This document shows positions 30,778-40,336 of a DNA stretch of 57,336 nucleotides, in pieces. The translations under genes and the position numbers were made by a program. The stretch is from an uncultured Oscillospiraceae bacterium (GTDB lineage Bacteria > Bacillota > Clostridia > Oscillospirales > Oscillospiraceae). Each line of letters starts with the position of its first letter. The first letter of the stretch is position 1. The notes below the pieces were generated by a model. The model did no database searches. It was given only the letters and a program-made list of their open reading frames with translations, and was not told the origin of the DNA. The DNA lies in the NCBI GenBank assembly GCA_910578735.1, contig CAJTSQ010000014.1, positions 330-57,665 of the forward strand. Reading direction: 5' to 3'.

Positions 30778-32505
30778 TTACAGTTTGTTGATCTGGCAGA
30801 GGATGACGGCCACCTCGGCCCGGGCAATGTTGTTGTTGCCGTTGAATCGCCCGGCGCTGTCGCCCCCGACGATCCCGGCGCGGTACCACTTGTACACCAC
30901 GCTGCCGTAGGGGTCGCTCTCCTTCACGTCCGGGACGGAGTTCACCGTCTTCACCGCCTCCATGCGGCTCTTGGGGATGGCCTTATCCAGAATGGACACC
31001 ATGTCGAACCGGCTGGCCTTTCGGGTCAGGTCGGAGGGCTTCACCTGGCTGGAGGTGACAATGCCGTTGTCCAGGCAGTACTGGTAATAGGGCATGTACC
31101 ACGCGCCGGAGACCTTGGGCAGGGTGTGGCCGGTCTCCTTGCTGTCGATCTGGTAGGCCAGGACCAGGGCCTGGGCAATGTACAGGTCGTCATAGGGCGC
31201 GAACTTGCCGTTGCCTGTCCCTTCCATCAGCCCCGCTGTGGCCGCCTTCTCCACGAAGGGCCGGAACCAATCGGTGCTTTTCACATCGGTGAAGGTCACG
31301 GTGGTTGGATTGGTGGGTTTGGTGGCACTGCCGTCTTTTGTGGCGAAGAAATCCACCTGATAGGTAAGGCTGGAGGAGCCTCCGCTCTTGGCGTTCAGAC
31401 CGTCAATTTTGACTGTATAGACACCATCATATTTGCTAATACCGTCCGGCCGGAAAATAATGCAGTTGTTTATACCGTAGCCGGAAGTCTCCACATTGAA
31501 GTACAGCCCGGACCCGCTGGGCTGATAGCTGTTCCGACCGGAAAAACTCCAGCTTTTCCCGTCCGATTCACGCGTAAGGGTCACGCTCACCGAGGAGGCG
31601 CTGGGAGTCTGGTAGCGGGACGGATTCAGTGAGACGCTCCAGGCGGTGTTCGTTTCAAAACAGCTCAGGTCGCTGGGGAAGTTGCCCGAAGCAGGCCAGG
31701 CGATGTAGTCATAGTCTGTTGTCCGGCCGCTCTTGTCAAATACCTTCTCTGTGGTAAACTTTCTATAGCCGTTGCCGTTATCCACATATCCAAAGCCTAC
31801 CTTACCCAAAGCGGGGTTCAGCTGCCAGCGGCGGTGGCCCAGGCGGTCCACATTACTTCCGTCGCTGTCATCCATGAAGCCATCCGGCGTGCTCATCAGC
31901 GCCAGCCCCGCATAGATGTTGCTGCTGGAAGTGGCGCTATAGGCCTTTTTATAGAACGCATCATCCATGTCAGCGGGCTTGGAGGGGGTGTGGCTCAGGG
32001 TCCCCAGCTTGCCCAGAATCACCGCACCGTACTGGGCCTCCTCACATATGGCGGAATCCAGCGTAACAGCGGGCAGTCCGGCAATACGGCGCAGAACATT
32101 CAAGCGGTCCTTCACCGCCTCCAGAACCTCAGTGCGCACCTTGCCCGTCTGGTAGGGAGAATCACAGGAGGGAGTTGTCACAAAAATATCGCTGGGCATG
32201 GTCGTGGGCGCGGAATTCAGCAGGTCGATAATCTCCTGCTTGGAGAGCTTGGACAGGGAGGCGCTGCCGCTCTCCCCGCTTGTGTTGGATTTCTGCTCCA
32301 GCCTCAGCAGAATCTTAACCGTCTCGTCTTTGCCGCAAATGGAACAGACCCGATATTCCCGGCCCTCCTTCCCCACAATTTCCACAAAATCCAAAAGTTC
32401 ATATGCTGCCTGTTCCGCAGACACCGAAAAGGCCGCCATTCCTAGGCACATCGCCAAAACCAGCAACAGGGACAATGATCTCACTGCTTTTTTTCTCCGA
32501 TTCAC
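30778..32505 (-). CDS. secreted CAP-domain protein with SLH repeats
   Basis: A 575-residue exported protein. A signal peptide (VRSLSLLLVLAMCLGMAAFS, cleaved after VSA) is followed by a cysteine pair, CSICGKDE, then a CAP/SCP-like domain (about 115-270: VLRRIAGLPAVTLDSAICEE, LSHTPSKPADM, LGHRRWQLNP), a beta-sandwich region (about 280-395), and C-terminal S-layer homology segments (FTDVKSTDWFRPFVEKAATA, GLMEGTGNGKFAPYDDL; later VPDVKESDPYGSVVYKWYRA). The SLH repeats would anchor it to cell-wall polymer. CAP domains have diverse roles and none can be chosen here. The GTG at 32505, eight bases after AAGGAG, is preferred over the GTG at 32514. Monocistronic, facing rnc. Confidence 0.82.
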   Translation of the reverse strand: MNRRKKAVRSLSLLLVLAMCLGMAAFSVSAEQAAYELLDFVEIVGKEGREYRVCSICGKDETVKILLRLEQKSNTSGESGSASLSKLSKQEIIDLLNSAPTTMPSDIFVTTPSCDSPYQTGKVRTEVLEAVKDRLNVLRRIAGLPAVTLDSAICEEAQYGAVILGKLGTLSHTPSKPADMDDAFYKKAYSATSSSNIYAGLALMSTPDGFMDDSDGSNVDRLGHRRWQLNPALGKVGFGYVDNGNGYRKFTTEKVFDKSGRTTDYDYIAWPASGNFPSDLSCFETNTAWSVSLNPSRYQTPSASSVSVTLTRESDGKSWSFSGRNSYQPSGSGLYFNVETSGYGINNCIIFRPDGISKYDGVYTVKIDGLNAKSGGSSSLTYQVDFFATKDGSATKPTNPTTVTFTDVKSTDWFRPFVEKAATAGLMEGTGNGKFAPYDDLYIAQALVLAYQIDSKETGHTLPKVSGAWYMPYYQYCLDNGIVTSSQVKPSDLTRKASRFDMVSILDKAIPKSRMEAVKTVNSVPDVKESDPYGSVVYKWYRAGIVGGDSAGRFNGNNNIARAEVAVILCQINKL

Positions 32506-32625
32506 ACAAAACACTCCTTCTCTGTTGTCCTCACCTCTTGGACGGAGACATACTCTTTAAGATATCGTCATTTTGACGCTGTATGATAAGATGTAATTTC
32601 AAAAATTTAACTATTTTCATAAAAT

Positions 32626-32654
32626 CGTCCCGGAGGGTTTTACCCTCCGGGACG
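32626..32654 (-). terminator. terminator of the dgt-dnaG-rpoD-Sel1 transcript
   Basis: A 12-bp perfect stem CGTCCCGGAGGG / CCCTCCGGGACG with a five-base loop. On the minus strand it is followed by ATTTTATG. It stands 16 bases after the Sel1 gene. Confidence 0.88.
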
Positions 32655-32669
32655 GTCCTCTGCTATGTA

Positions 32670-35600
32670 TCACTTTTTAAAGAACCCGAACAGTCCGCCC
32701 TTCTTGGGCTTCGCCTTGGGGGGCTGGGGGACGGGAGCGGGAGGCGCAGTGGGCGCCGGACCCTTGGGCGGCACGTAGGTATAGGCGCCGGAGGGCTGGC
32801 CCTTCAGCCGGTCGATAGCCTCCTGGGCGCTCCTGTAGCCCTTGTCCGCAGCCTTCTGGTAATATTCCAGCGCCTTTTCCAGGTCCTCCTGAACGCCGTG
32901 GCCCTCCTCATAGCACTCGCCCAGCAGGAACAGCGCCCGGGGCTGGCCCCGGCCGGCGGCCTTCTGGAACCACTTCACCGCCTCATCATCGTTTTCCGCC
33001 ACGCCGATGCCCTGGTAGTAGCAGTAGCCCAGGTTGCACATGGCGGTGACATTGCCGTTGTCCGCCGCCTGGCGGTAGTATTCGGTGGCCTTCAGCTTGT
33101 CCTCCGCCACGCCCCGGCCCAGCTCGTAGCACAGGCCCAGCATACATTGAGCCCGGGAGTTCTCCTGCTCCGCCGCTCTGACAAACCACTCGAAGGCCTG
33201 CCTGTCGTCCTTCTCCGTTCCGATGCCCTCGTAGTAGCAGTAACCCAGGTTGCACTGCGCCCGGGACAGCCCCCGCTGGGCCGCCTGGCGGTACAGCTCC
33301 ACCGCCTTGGCCTTATCCTCCGGGACGCCCTGGCCCAGCTCATAGCACAGGCCCAGGGAACAGGTGCCCGAGGCACTGCCGTTTTCGTGGGCCTTCTGAT
33401 ACAGCTCCACCGCCCGGGTTATGTCCTCCGCCACGCCGTAGCCGTTCTCGTAGCACTCCCCCAGCAGATACTGCGCCCGGGGATAGCCCTGCCTGGCTGA
33501 CCGCTCAAACCACTGGAACGCCTCGTCATTGTCCTCCTCTACCCCAATAGCCTGGTAGTAGCAGTAGCCCAGGTTGCACTGCGCCCGGGCATGGCCCCGC
33601 TCGGCGGCGCGGCGGTACAGCTCCACCGCCTTGGCCTTATCCATCCTTATGCCGGTGCCCAGCTCGTAGCACAGGCCCAGGGAACACAGGGCAGGGGGAT
33701 AGTTCTCCGCCGCGGCTCTCTGATACCACTCTACCGCCTTGGCCGGGTCCTCCGCCACGCCGTAGCCGTTCTCGTAGCACTCCCCCAGCAGGCTCATGGC
33801 CCGGGGGTAATCCTGCTCCGCCGCCCTGGCAAACCACTTGAAAGCCTCGTCGTTGTCCTCTTCCACCCCGATGCCCCGGTAGTAACAGTAGCCCACGTTG
33901 CACTGGGCCCGGGCGTAGCCCTGCTCCGCCGCCTGACGGTACAGCTCCACCGCCTTGGTCAGGTCCTTCTCTACCCCGTCACCATACTCGTAGCACACGC
34001 CCAGTGCACAGGTGGCGGGGACATAGCCCGCATGGTGGGCTTTTGTATACAGCTCCACCGCTTTGGCCTCGTCCTTCTCCACGCCATAGCCGTTCTCGTA
34101 GCACTCCCCCAGCAGCTGTATAGCCCGGGGATAATCCTGCTGGGCGGCCTTGGTAAACCACTTGACGGCCTCGTCGTTGTCCTCCTCTACTCCGATACCC
34201 TGGTAGTAAAAGAAGCCCAGGTTGCACTGCGCCCGGGGGTAGCCCCGCTCCGCCGCCCGGCGGTAGAGCTCCCGGGCCTTCTCCTTGTCCTCGGGCAGGC
34301 CCCGGCCCAGCTCGTAGCACAGGCCCAGGGAACAGATGGCGGGGACGTGGCCCTTGTCACTGGCCCGCTGATACAGCTCCACCGCCTTGGCCACATCCTT
34401 CTCCACACCGTAGCCCCGGTCGTAGCACTCCCCCAGCAGCTGCATCGCTCGGGGATAGCCGTCCTCCGCCGCCTTGGCGAACCACTTGACGGCCTCGTCG
34501 TTGTCCTCCTCCACCCCGATGCCCACGTAGTAGCAGTAGCCCAGGTTGCACTGGGCCCGGGCGTCCCCCTTCTCGGCGGCCTGGCGGTACAGCTCCACCG
34601 CCTTGGCTTCGTCCTTCTCCACGCCGGTGCCCAGCTCATAGCACAGCCCCAGAGAACACAGGGCGGGCGGATAGCCCGTGTCGGCGGCTCTGGTGTACAG
34701 CTCCACCGCCTTGGCCTCGTCCTTCTCCACGCCGTAGCCGTTTTCATAGCACTCGGCCAGCAGATCGATGGCCCGGGGGTAGTCCTGTTCCGCCGCCTTG
34801 GAAAACCACTTGACGGCCTCGTCATCGTTCTCCTCTACCCCGATGCCCTGGTAGTAGCAGAAGCCCAGGTTGCACTGGGCCCGGGGCATTCCCCGCTCGG
34901 CGGCCTGGCGGTACAGCTCCACCGCCTTGGCCAGGTCTTTCTCCACCCCCTGGCCCAGCTCATAGCACAGGCCCAGAGAACACAGGGCGGAGGTATACTC
35001 CTTGTCCACCGCCTGCTGGTACAGCTTCACCGCCCGGTCGTAGTTCTGTTCCACGCCCCAGCCCCGGTCGTAGCACTCCCCCAGCAGGAACAAGGCCCGG
35101 GGATACTCCCGCTCGGCGGCCTTGGTGAACCACTCCACCGCCTGCTCCTGATCCTCCTCCGTGCCGATTCCGATGTAGTAGCAGAAGCCCAGGTTGCACA
35201 TGGCGGGGGGATAGCCCTGCTGGGCCGCCTCCCGGTACAGCTCCACCGCCCGGGACTGGTCCTCCTCCACGCCCATGCCCACCTCGTAGCACAGCCCCAG
35301 GGAACAGGCCCCGTCGGGGTAGTGCTGCTCATAGGCGGCCCGGTAGAGCTCCACTGCCTTGGCCGGGTCCTTCTCCACGCCATAGCCGTTCTCAAAGCAC
35401 TCCCCCATCAGCACCTGGGCCCGGGGGTAGCCCTGCTGGGCCGCCTTGGCGAACAGCTCTGCCGCCGCGTCGTTGTTCTCCTCAAAGTAGATGCCCTGAT
35501 AGTAGAAGTACCCCAGGTTGCACTGGGCGGGGGCATAATCCTGGTCGGCGGCCTCCTGATAGAGCTCTGCCGCCCGCCCCTTGTCCATCTCCACACCGTG

Positions 35601-36014
35601 GCCCAGCTCATAGCACAGGCCCAGCTCGGTGACCGCGGGGAGATAGCCCTGGTCCGACGCCTCGGTCAGCAGCTCCGCCCCCCGGTCCATGTCCTTCTCT
35701 GTGCCGATTCCCCGCACATAGCACAGCCCCAGGTAGTACTGGGCGGCGATGCTGTCCCCGTCCGCAGCCTTGCGGAACCAGTAGAACGCCTGTTCCCCAT
35801 CCTTGGGCGCGCCGTCGTCCCCGTAGAAGTAGCTGCGGCCCAGGCGGTACTGAGCGTCCAGATCGCCGTCCTCGGCAGCCTCCCGGAGCGCCTTCAGGTC
35901 CTCCTGCTTCTTCTCCGCCATATCGTTCAGGCTGCTCATGACCTTGGGGTCGATATAGATCATCACGGAATCCTGGTCAAAGGCTTCAGGGTTCATATTT
36001 TTTTCTTCCGACAT
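32670..36014 (-). CDS. Sel1-like repeat protein with 28 repeats
   Basis: A 1114-residue cytoplasmic protein made almost wholly of 36-residue Sel1-like repeats (TPR relatives), 28 complete units from about residue 52 to 1065. A short acidic head (MSEEKNMNPEAFDQDSVMIY) precedes them. The tail is proline-rich (PKGPAPTAPPAPVPQPPK) and ends in the basic-aromatic KKGGLFGFFKK. Three repeat types alternate: A (CNLGYCYYQGIG), B (LLGECYENGYG) and C (CSLGLCYELG), giving a 108-residue super-period; a B unit is missing after the 25th repeat. Such solenoids bind proteins; the partner is unknown. The gene follows rpoD by 35 bases and is probably cotranscribed. Homogenised repeats mean copy number may vary between strains. 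Confidence 0.93.
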   Translation of the reverse strand: MSEEKNMNPEAFDQDSVMIYIDPKVMSSLNDMAEKKQEDLKALREAAEDGDLDAQYRLGRSYFYGDDGAPKDGEQAFYWFRKAADGDSIAAQYYLGLCYVRGIGTEKDMDRGAELLTEASDQGYLPAVTELGLCYELGHGVEMDKGRAAELYQEAADQDYAPAQCNLGYFYYQGIYFEENNDAAAELFAKAAQQGYPRAQVLMGECFENGYGVEKDPAKAVELYRAAYEQHYPDGACSLGLCYEVGMGVEEDQSRAVELYREAAQQGYPPAMCNLGFCYYIGIGTEEDQEQAVEWFTKAAEREYPRALFLLGECYDRGWGVEQNYDRAVKLYQQAVDKEYTSALCSLGLCYELGQGVEKDLAKAVELYRQAAERGMPRAQCNLGFCYYQGIGVEENDDEAVKWFSKAAEQDYPRAIDLLAECYENGYGVEKDEAKAVELYTRAADTGYPPALCSLGLCYELGTGVEKDEAKAVELYRQAAEKGDARAQCNLGYCYYVGIGVEEDNDEAVKWFAKAAEDGYPRAMQLLGECYDRGYGVEKDVAKAVELYQRASDKGHVPAICSLGLCYELGRGLPEDKEKARELYRRAAERGYPRAQCNLGFFYYQGIGVEEDNDEAVKWFTKAAQQDYPRAIQLLGECYENGYGVEKDEAKAVELYTKAHHAGYVPATCALGVCYEYGDGVEKDLTKAVELYRQAAEQGYARAQCNVGYCYYRGIGVEEDNDEAFKWFARAAEQDYPRAMSLLGECYENGYGVAEDPAKAVEWYQRAAAENYPPALCSLGLCYELGTGIRMDKAKAVELYRRAAERGHARAQCNLGYCYYQAIGVEEDNDEAFQWFERSARQGYPRAQYLLGECYENGYGVAEDITRAVELYQKAHENGSASGTCSLGLCYELGQGVPEDKAKAVELYRQAAQRGLSRAQCNLGYCYYEGIGTEKDDRQAFEWFVRAAEQENSRAQCMLGLCYELGRGVAEDKLKATEYYRQAADNGNVTAMCNLGYCYYQGIGVAENDDEAVKWFQKAAGRGQPRALFLLGECYEEGHGVQEDLEKALEYYQKAADKGYRSAQEAIDRLKGQPSGAYTYVPPKGPAPTAPPAPVPQPPKAKPKKGGLFGFFKK

Positions 36015-36049
36015 TGTGATCCACTTCCTTCTTCTTGTCTATTGGGTTG

Positions 36050-37369
36050 TCAGTTTAAAAAGTCCTTCAGCTTCTTGCTTCGGGAGGGGTGGCGCAGCTT
36101 GCGCAGGGCCTTGGCTTCGATTTGGCGGATACGCTCTCTGGTAACGTTAAACTCCTTGCCCACCTCTTCCAAAGTGCGGGTGCGGCCGTCCTCGATGCCG
36201 AAGCGGAGCTTGAGTACCTTCTCCTCCCGGGGGGTGAGGGTGGACAGAACCTCCACCAGCTGCTCCTTCAGCAGGGTGAAAGAGGCGGCCTCGGCGGGCT
36301 CGGAGGCATCCTCGTCGGGGATAAAGTCCCCCAGGTGGGAGTCCTCCTCCTCGCCGATGGGGGTCTCCAGGGAGACGGGCTCCTGGGCGATCTTCAAAAT
36401 CTCACGCACCCGGTCTGCGGGCATGTTCATCTCCTCGGCAATCTCCTCGGGGGTGGGATCGTGGCCCAGCTCCTGGAGCAGCTGACGGGAGACCCGGATC
36501 ACCTTGTTGATGGTCTCTACCATGTGTACCGGGATGCGGATGGTGCGGGCCTGATCGGCGATGGCCCGGGTGATGGCCTGGCGGATCCACCAGGTGGCGT
36601 AGGTGGAGAACTTATAGCCCTTGGTGTAGTCGAACTTCTCCACGGCCTTGATCAGCCCCAGGTTGCCCTCCTGAATCAGGTCCAGGAACTGCATCCCCCG
36701 GCCCACATACCGCTTGGCGATGGACACCACCAGCCGCAGATTGGCCTCGGCCAGCCGCTTGCGGGCCCTTTCGCCCTTTTCGATGGTCTTTTCCAGCTCT
36801 TTCCGGAGCTCCTCCGGAATCTCCTCCCCGGACCCGGTCAGCTCGTCCAGCTGTTCCTGGGCGGTGGTGCCGGCGGTCATGGCCTGGGCCAGCTCCACCT
36901 CCTCCTCGGAGGTGAGCAGGTTCACCTTGCCGATCTCCTTCAGATACATCCGCACCGGGTCGTCGGTGCCGAAGTTGTCGATCAGCGTATTGGGATCGAC
37001 AATTTCCTCCTCGGCGATCTCCTCCATCTCCTCCGCCGGGGGGTCAGCGGTGTCGGCCAGGTCGGGCATATAGTCCTCCCCCACCGTCTCAATCCCCAGG
37101 TTCTCCAGCGTATCATAGATTTTATCCATCTGATCCGTGCCCAGCTCCATATCCTCCAGCACGTCCAGCAGCTCGGAGGAGGAGAGGTTGCCCTTCTTCT
37201 TGCCCCGCTCAATGAGCTCTCCCAGCTTTTCAGCCCCGGGAATCCCCTCCACCACCTTCATAATCTCAACCTTGCCGGTCTCCAGACGGGCCTGGATATT
37301 GGTCTGTTTCTCCCGACCCTGCTCTTTGACCGCCTCGCCGGTGGTCTTCTCTGTCTTCTTGCTGCTCAT
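36050..37369 (-). CDS. rpoD: RNA polymerase primary sigma factor
   Basis: A 439-residue sigma-70. Region 1.2 begins at NFGTDDPVRMYLKEIGKVNL; region 2 has LRLVVSIAKRYVGRGMQFLD, GNLGLIKAVEKFDYTKGYKF and STYATWWIRQAITRAIADQA; region 3 GHDPTPEEIAEEMNM; region 4 ends TRERIRQIEAKALRKLRHPS. It directs transcription of housekeeping genes, matching the TTGACA/TATAAT promoters seen throughout. The long acidic N-terminus lacks the E. coli non-conserved domain, as usual in Firmicutes. Its ATG overlaps the dnaG stop (ATGA). Confidence 0.97.
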   Translation of the reverse strand: MSSKKTEKTTGEAVKEQGREKQTNIQARLETGKVEIMKVVEGIPGAEKLGELIERGKKKGNLSSSELLDVLEDMELGTDQMDKIYDTLENLGIETVGEDYMPDLADTADPPAEEMEEIAEEEIVDPNTLIDNFGTDDPVRMYLKEIGKVNLLTSEEEVELAQAMTAGTTAQEQLDELTGSGEEIPEELRKELEKTIEKGERARKRLAEANLRLVVSIAKRYVGRGMQFLDLIQEGNLGLIKAVEKFDYTKGYKFSTYATWWIRQAITRAIADQARTIRIPVHMVETINKVIRVSRQLLQELGHDPTPEEIAEEMNMPADRVREILKIAQEPVSLETPIGEEEDSHLGDFIPDEDASEPAEAASFTLLKEQLVEVLSTLTPREEKVLKLRFGIEDGRTRTLEEVGKEFNVTRERIRQIEAKALRKLRHPSRSKKLKDFLN

Positions 37370-39129
37370 TGCTTCTCCTCCATATATGCTTTCTTTTGTT
37401 GATATTTCTTCTGTGCGGCCAGGAGCAGTTCATCCCCCTGGGCCTGGCCGCTCCGCAGCAGCCGTTCGCCGCGGATGACTGCTATGTAATCCTGGATGGC
37501 CCGGCCGCTGTTGGCCACCGACTCCGGCTGGGCCGCCACCTGGGCCAGATGGTCCATCTCCTCCCGGCCGAAGTCTTCTGCCAGAGAGGCCAGACGGGTG
37601 GACAGCCCCTCCCGGGCCCGGCTGCTCAGCCGGTCGAAGGCCCGGCCCAGCAGGGCCGAGGAGAACTCCTCCCCTGTGATGCCGCCCATCCTGTCCGCCA
37701 GCCCGGGGTCCAGCATGAGCAGCCGGAGCAGCCCCTCCTCCGCCCGGGCGGAACGGATGTTCTCATACCGCAGGCTTTTGGACTTGGGCTGGAGCTGGCT
37801 GGCCGGGGCCAGGTCCCGGCGCTCCTGCTGCTTTTTCGCCTTGCGCAGCCGGCCTTTCAGGGCCCGGTCCACCTCCAGCTTCATGGCGTCGGGCGTCACC
37901 CCCGCCGCCTGGGCGGCATGGCCGCCGTATATCTCCCGCTCCACCGCGCTGTGGAGGGCGGACACCAGCTGGGCCGCCTCTTGGAGGAAGGCCACCCGCT
38001 GGCCGTCGTCGGACAAATCGTACTTTTTTTGAATCTGAGCCAGGCGGTAATCCACCTGATTCTCACTCTGGTCCAGCAGTTTAAGAAAAGCCTCCCGGCC
38101 ATAGGTCTTGATGAACTCGTCCGGGTCCTTGGCTCCCCGAACCCTCAGCACCCGCACCTTCATCCCCGCCTTTTCCAGGATGGGAATCGCCCGCTGGGTC
38201 GCCTTCACGCCCGCTCCGTCGCCGTCGTAGGCGATGATGGCCTCTTTGAAATACCGGGCCAGCAGCTGGCCGTGTTCCTCCGTCAGGGCGGTGCCCAGAG
38301 AGGCCACCGCGCTGTCGAACCCCGCCTGGTGGAGGGAAATGGTATCCATATACCCCTCCGTCAGAATCACCCGGCCGGCCTTGGAGGTCTTGGCGATATT
38401 CAGGGCAAAGACGTTGCGGCTCTTATTGTACACCGGAGTATCCGGGGAGTTGAGGTATTTGGGGGTGGAATCGTCCATCACCCGGCCGCCGAAGCCGATC
38501 ACCTCTCCCCGCACGTCGATAATGGGGAACATGACCCGGTTGCGGAACCGGTCGTAGATACGGCCGTCCTTGCTGCTCACCGCCAGGCCGGCATCCAGCA
38601 GATCCCGCTTGTCGTAGCCCTGGGCGGCCAATTCAGTGATGAGGCCGTCCCAGGAGTTGGGCGCAAAGCCCAGGCCGAAATTGGTCAGCGTCCGCCGGGA
38701 CAGGCCCCGTCTTTGGAGATAGGCCAGCCCCTCCGCCCCCTGGGGAGCGTTGAGCCAGCGGTGGAAGGCCCTGGCTGCCTGCTTGTTGATAGCCAGCAGC
38801 TTTTCCCGGCGCTCTCTGGCCTTGGGGGAGGCGCCAAATTCGGGCATCTGCATTCCCACCCGCTGGGCCAGCACCGCAACCGCGTCTTTAAAAGGCAGGT
38901 TTTCCAGCTCCATTACATAGTTGATAGCGCCGCCCCCCTTGCCGCAGCCGAAGCACTTGTACATCTGCCGGTCGGGCACCACGTGGAACGAGGGCGTCTT
39001 CTCGCTGTGGAACGGGCAGCAGCCCCAGTAGCTGTTCCCCTTTTTGGTCAGCCGAACCGACTCGGATACCAGGTCCACAATGTCGGTCCGGGCCAGCAGC
39101 TCGTCCAAAAAACGCTCGGGCAAGGGCAA
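37366..39129 (-). CDS. dnaG: DNA primase
   Basis: A 587-residue primase that lays RNA primers at the replication fork. The N-terminal CHC2 zinc site uses Cys38, His41, Cys59 and Cys62 (CCPFHSEKTPSFH and KCFGCGKGGG). The TOPRIM core has ILTEGYMDTISLHQAG and AYDGDGAGVKA with the metal-binding acids. The C-terminal helicase-binding part (about 430-587) is present and ends in a lysine-rich tail. It starts at TTG 39129, seven bases after GGGGGG. Translationally coupled to rpoD, the classic macromolecular-synthesis arrangement. Confidence 0.96.
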   Translation of the reverse strand: MPLPERFLDELLARTDIVDLVSESVRLTKKGNSYWGCCPFHSEKTPSFHVVPDRQMYKCFGCGKGGGAINYVMELENLPFKDAVAVLAQRVGMQMPEFGASPKARERREKLLAINKQAARAFHRWLNAPQGAEGLAYLQRRGLSRRTLTNFGLGFAPNSWDGLITELAAQGYDKRDLLDAGLAVSSKDGRIYDRFRNRVMFPIIDVRGEVIGFGGRVMDDSTPKYLNSPDTPVYNKSRNVFALNIAKTSKAGRVILTEGYMDTISLHQAGFDSAVASLGTALTEEHGQLLARYFKEAIIAYDGDGAGVKATQRAIPILEKAGMKVRVLRVRGAKDPDEFIKTYGREAFLKLLDQSENQVDYRLAQIQKKYDLSDDGQRVAFLQEAAQLVSALHSAVEREIYGGHAAQAAGVTPDAMKLEVDRALKGRLRKAKKQQERRDLAPASQLQPKSKSLRYENIRSARAEEGLLRLLMLDPGLADRMGGITGEEFSSALLGRAFDRLSSRAREGLSTRLASLAEDFGREEMDHLAQVAAQPESVANSGRAIQDYIAVIRGERLLRSGQAQGDELLLAAQKKYQQKKAYMEEKQ

Positions 39130-39176
39130 AGGTTTTCCCCCCTATTTGTATCCATTTTCTGGTTAAATTATCCCAA

Positions 39177-40181
39177 TCACAACACCGTCCACCCCTTGGG
39201 GATAAACAGTTCCTGAAACCGGTCCACCGCGAAGGGGTCGGTCATGCCGGCGATGTAGTCGCACACCGCCCGGTCCACCCCCTCCTCCGCCCGGATGGAC
39301 TGGAAGTCGCCCGGCAGCGCGTCAGGGTTCTTTTGATAGTATTCAAAGAGCCGACGCAGCATGTCCTGGGCTTTGCCCTCCTCCCCCTTGGCCAACGGGT
39401 TGGTATACACGCTGGCAAACATAAAGTCCTTCAGGGCCAGCATGGCCTCCTCCACCCGAGAGGACTGCCTGATCTCCGGCTGTCCCCGGCTGGCCTGGAC
39501 GGCGTCAGATACCAGGGTGTTAATCCGCTCGCTGTGGGTAAAGCCCAGGGTGCGGGAAATGTCCAGGGGGATGTCGATGGGGTAGATGATACCGCCCCGC
39601 AGAGCGTCCTCAATGTCGTGGTTGATGTAAGCGATATGGTCGGCCAAACGGATCAGCTGCCCCTCCAGGGTGGCCGCCGGGGCGCCCTTCGTGTGGCAGA
39701 GGATACCGTTTCGCACCTCCCAGGTCAGGTTCAGCCCCTCTCCCCCCTTCTCCAGCCGCTCCACCACCCGGACAGACTGTTTGTAGTGGGCAAATCCCCC
39801 GGGCATCACCTGGTTCAGCAGCCGCTCTCCGGCATGGCCGAAGGGGGTGTGACCCAGGTCGTGGCCCAGGGCGATGGCCTCGGTGAGGTCCTCATTGAGG
39901 GACAGGGCCCGGGCCATGGTGCGGGCAATGCGGCTGACCTCCAGGGTGTGGGTCATTCGGGTGCGGTAGTGGTCTCCCTCGGGCTGGAGGAACACCTGGG
40001 TCTTGTGCTTCAGGCGGCGGAACGCCTTGGAGTAGACGATGCGGTCGGTGTCCCGCTGGAAGGGGGTGCGGATGGCGCACTCCGCCTCCGGCCTGGCCCG
40101 GCCCCGGCTCTGGGACGACCGGCAGGCCAGCGGAGACAGGGCGGCTTCCTCCCGCTCCTGGAGCTGTTCGCGCAGCGTCAT
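39177..40181 (-). CDS. dgt: dGTP triphosphohydrolase-like HD protein
   Basis: A 334-residue HD-domain phosphohydrolase of the dNTPase (dGTPase type 2/3) family. The N-terminus has RTPFQRDTDRIVYSKAFRRL; metal ligands are in RMTHTLEVSRIAR and ALGHDLGHTPFGHAGE, with a later IRLADHIAYINHDIEDAL carrying the final aspartate. It hydrolyses dNTPs to deoxynucleosides and triphosphate; substrate choice cannot be read. The ATG at 40181 is eight bases after GGAGG. The order dgt-dnaG-rpoD is conserved in clostridia. Confidence 0.94.
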   Translation of the reverse strand: MTLREQLQEREEAALSPLACRSSQSRGRARPEAECAIRTPFQRDTDRIVYSKAFRRLKHKTQVFLQPEGDHYRTRMTHTLEVSRIARTMARALSLNEDLTEAIALGHDLGHTPFGHAGERLLNQVMPGGFAHYKQSVRVVERLEKGGEGLNLTWEVRNGILCHTKGAPAATLEGQLIRLADHIAYINHDIEDALRGGIIYPIDIPLDISRTLGFTHSERINTLVSDAVQASRGQPEIRQSSRVEEAMLALKDFMFASVYTNPLAKGEEGKAQDMLRRLFEYYQKNPDALPGDFQSIRAEEGVDRAVCDYIAGMTDPFAVDRFQELFIPKGWTVL

Positions 40182-40294
40182 GGACAAGCCCTCCCTTTCC
40201 CATATTCTCGTTACGATTACTTATACGAAAAAACTTCTTCGATTCCTCTTTTTTCAGAAAACTTTTTTCGGCAGCCCCATAAAAGAGAAATGGC

Positions 40295-40316
40295 ACCCCC
40301 GCCCTCCGGCGGGGGT
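40295..40316 (-). terminator. terminator of the pap2-dat-nhaC operon
   Basis: A 9-bp stem ACCCCCGCC / GGCGGGGGT with a CTCC loop, 21 bases after nhaC; on the minus strand the tail is GCCATTTCTCTTTT. Confidence 0.75.
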
Positions 40317-40336
40317 ACCCGAGTTTTCCTCACGAT

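Noticed and set aside
33591..36485. Open frame of about 960 codons on the plus strand opposite the Sel1 gene
   Set aside because: It repeats with the same 108-codon period because it is antisense to the Sel1 repeats; Leu/Val/Gly/His-rich and without a start signal.
36089..39216. Long plus-strand frames opposite rpoD and dnaG
   Set aside because: Shadow frames of essential genes with full motifs on the minus strand.
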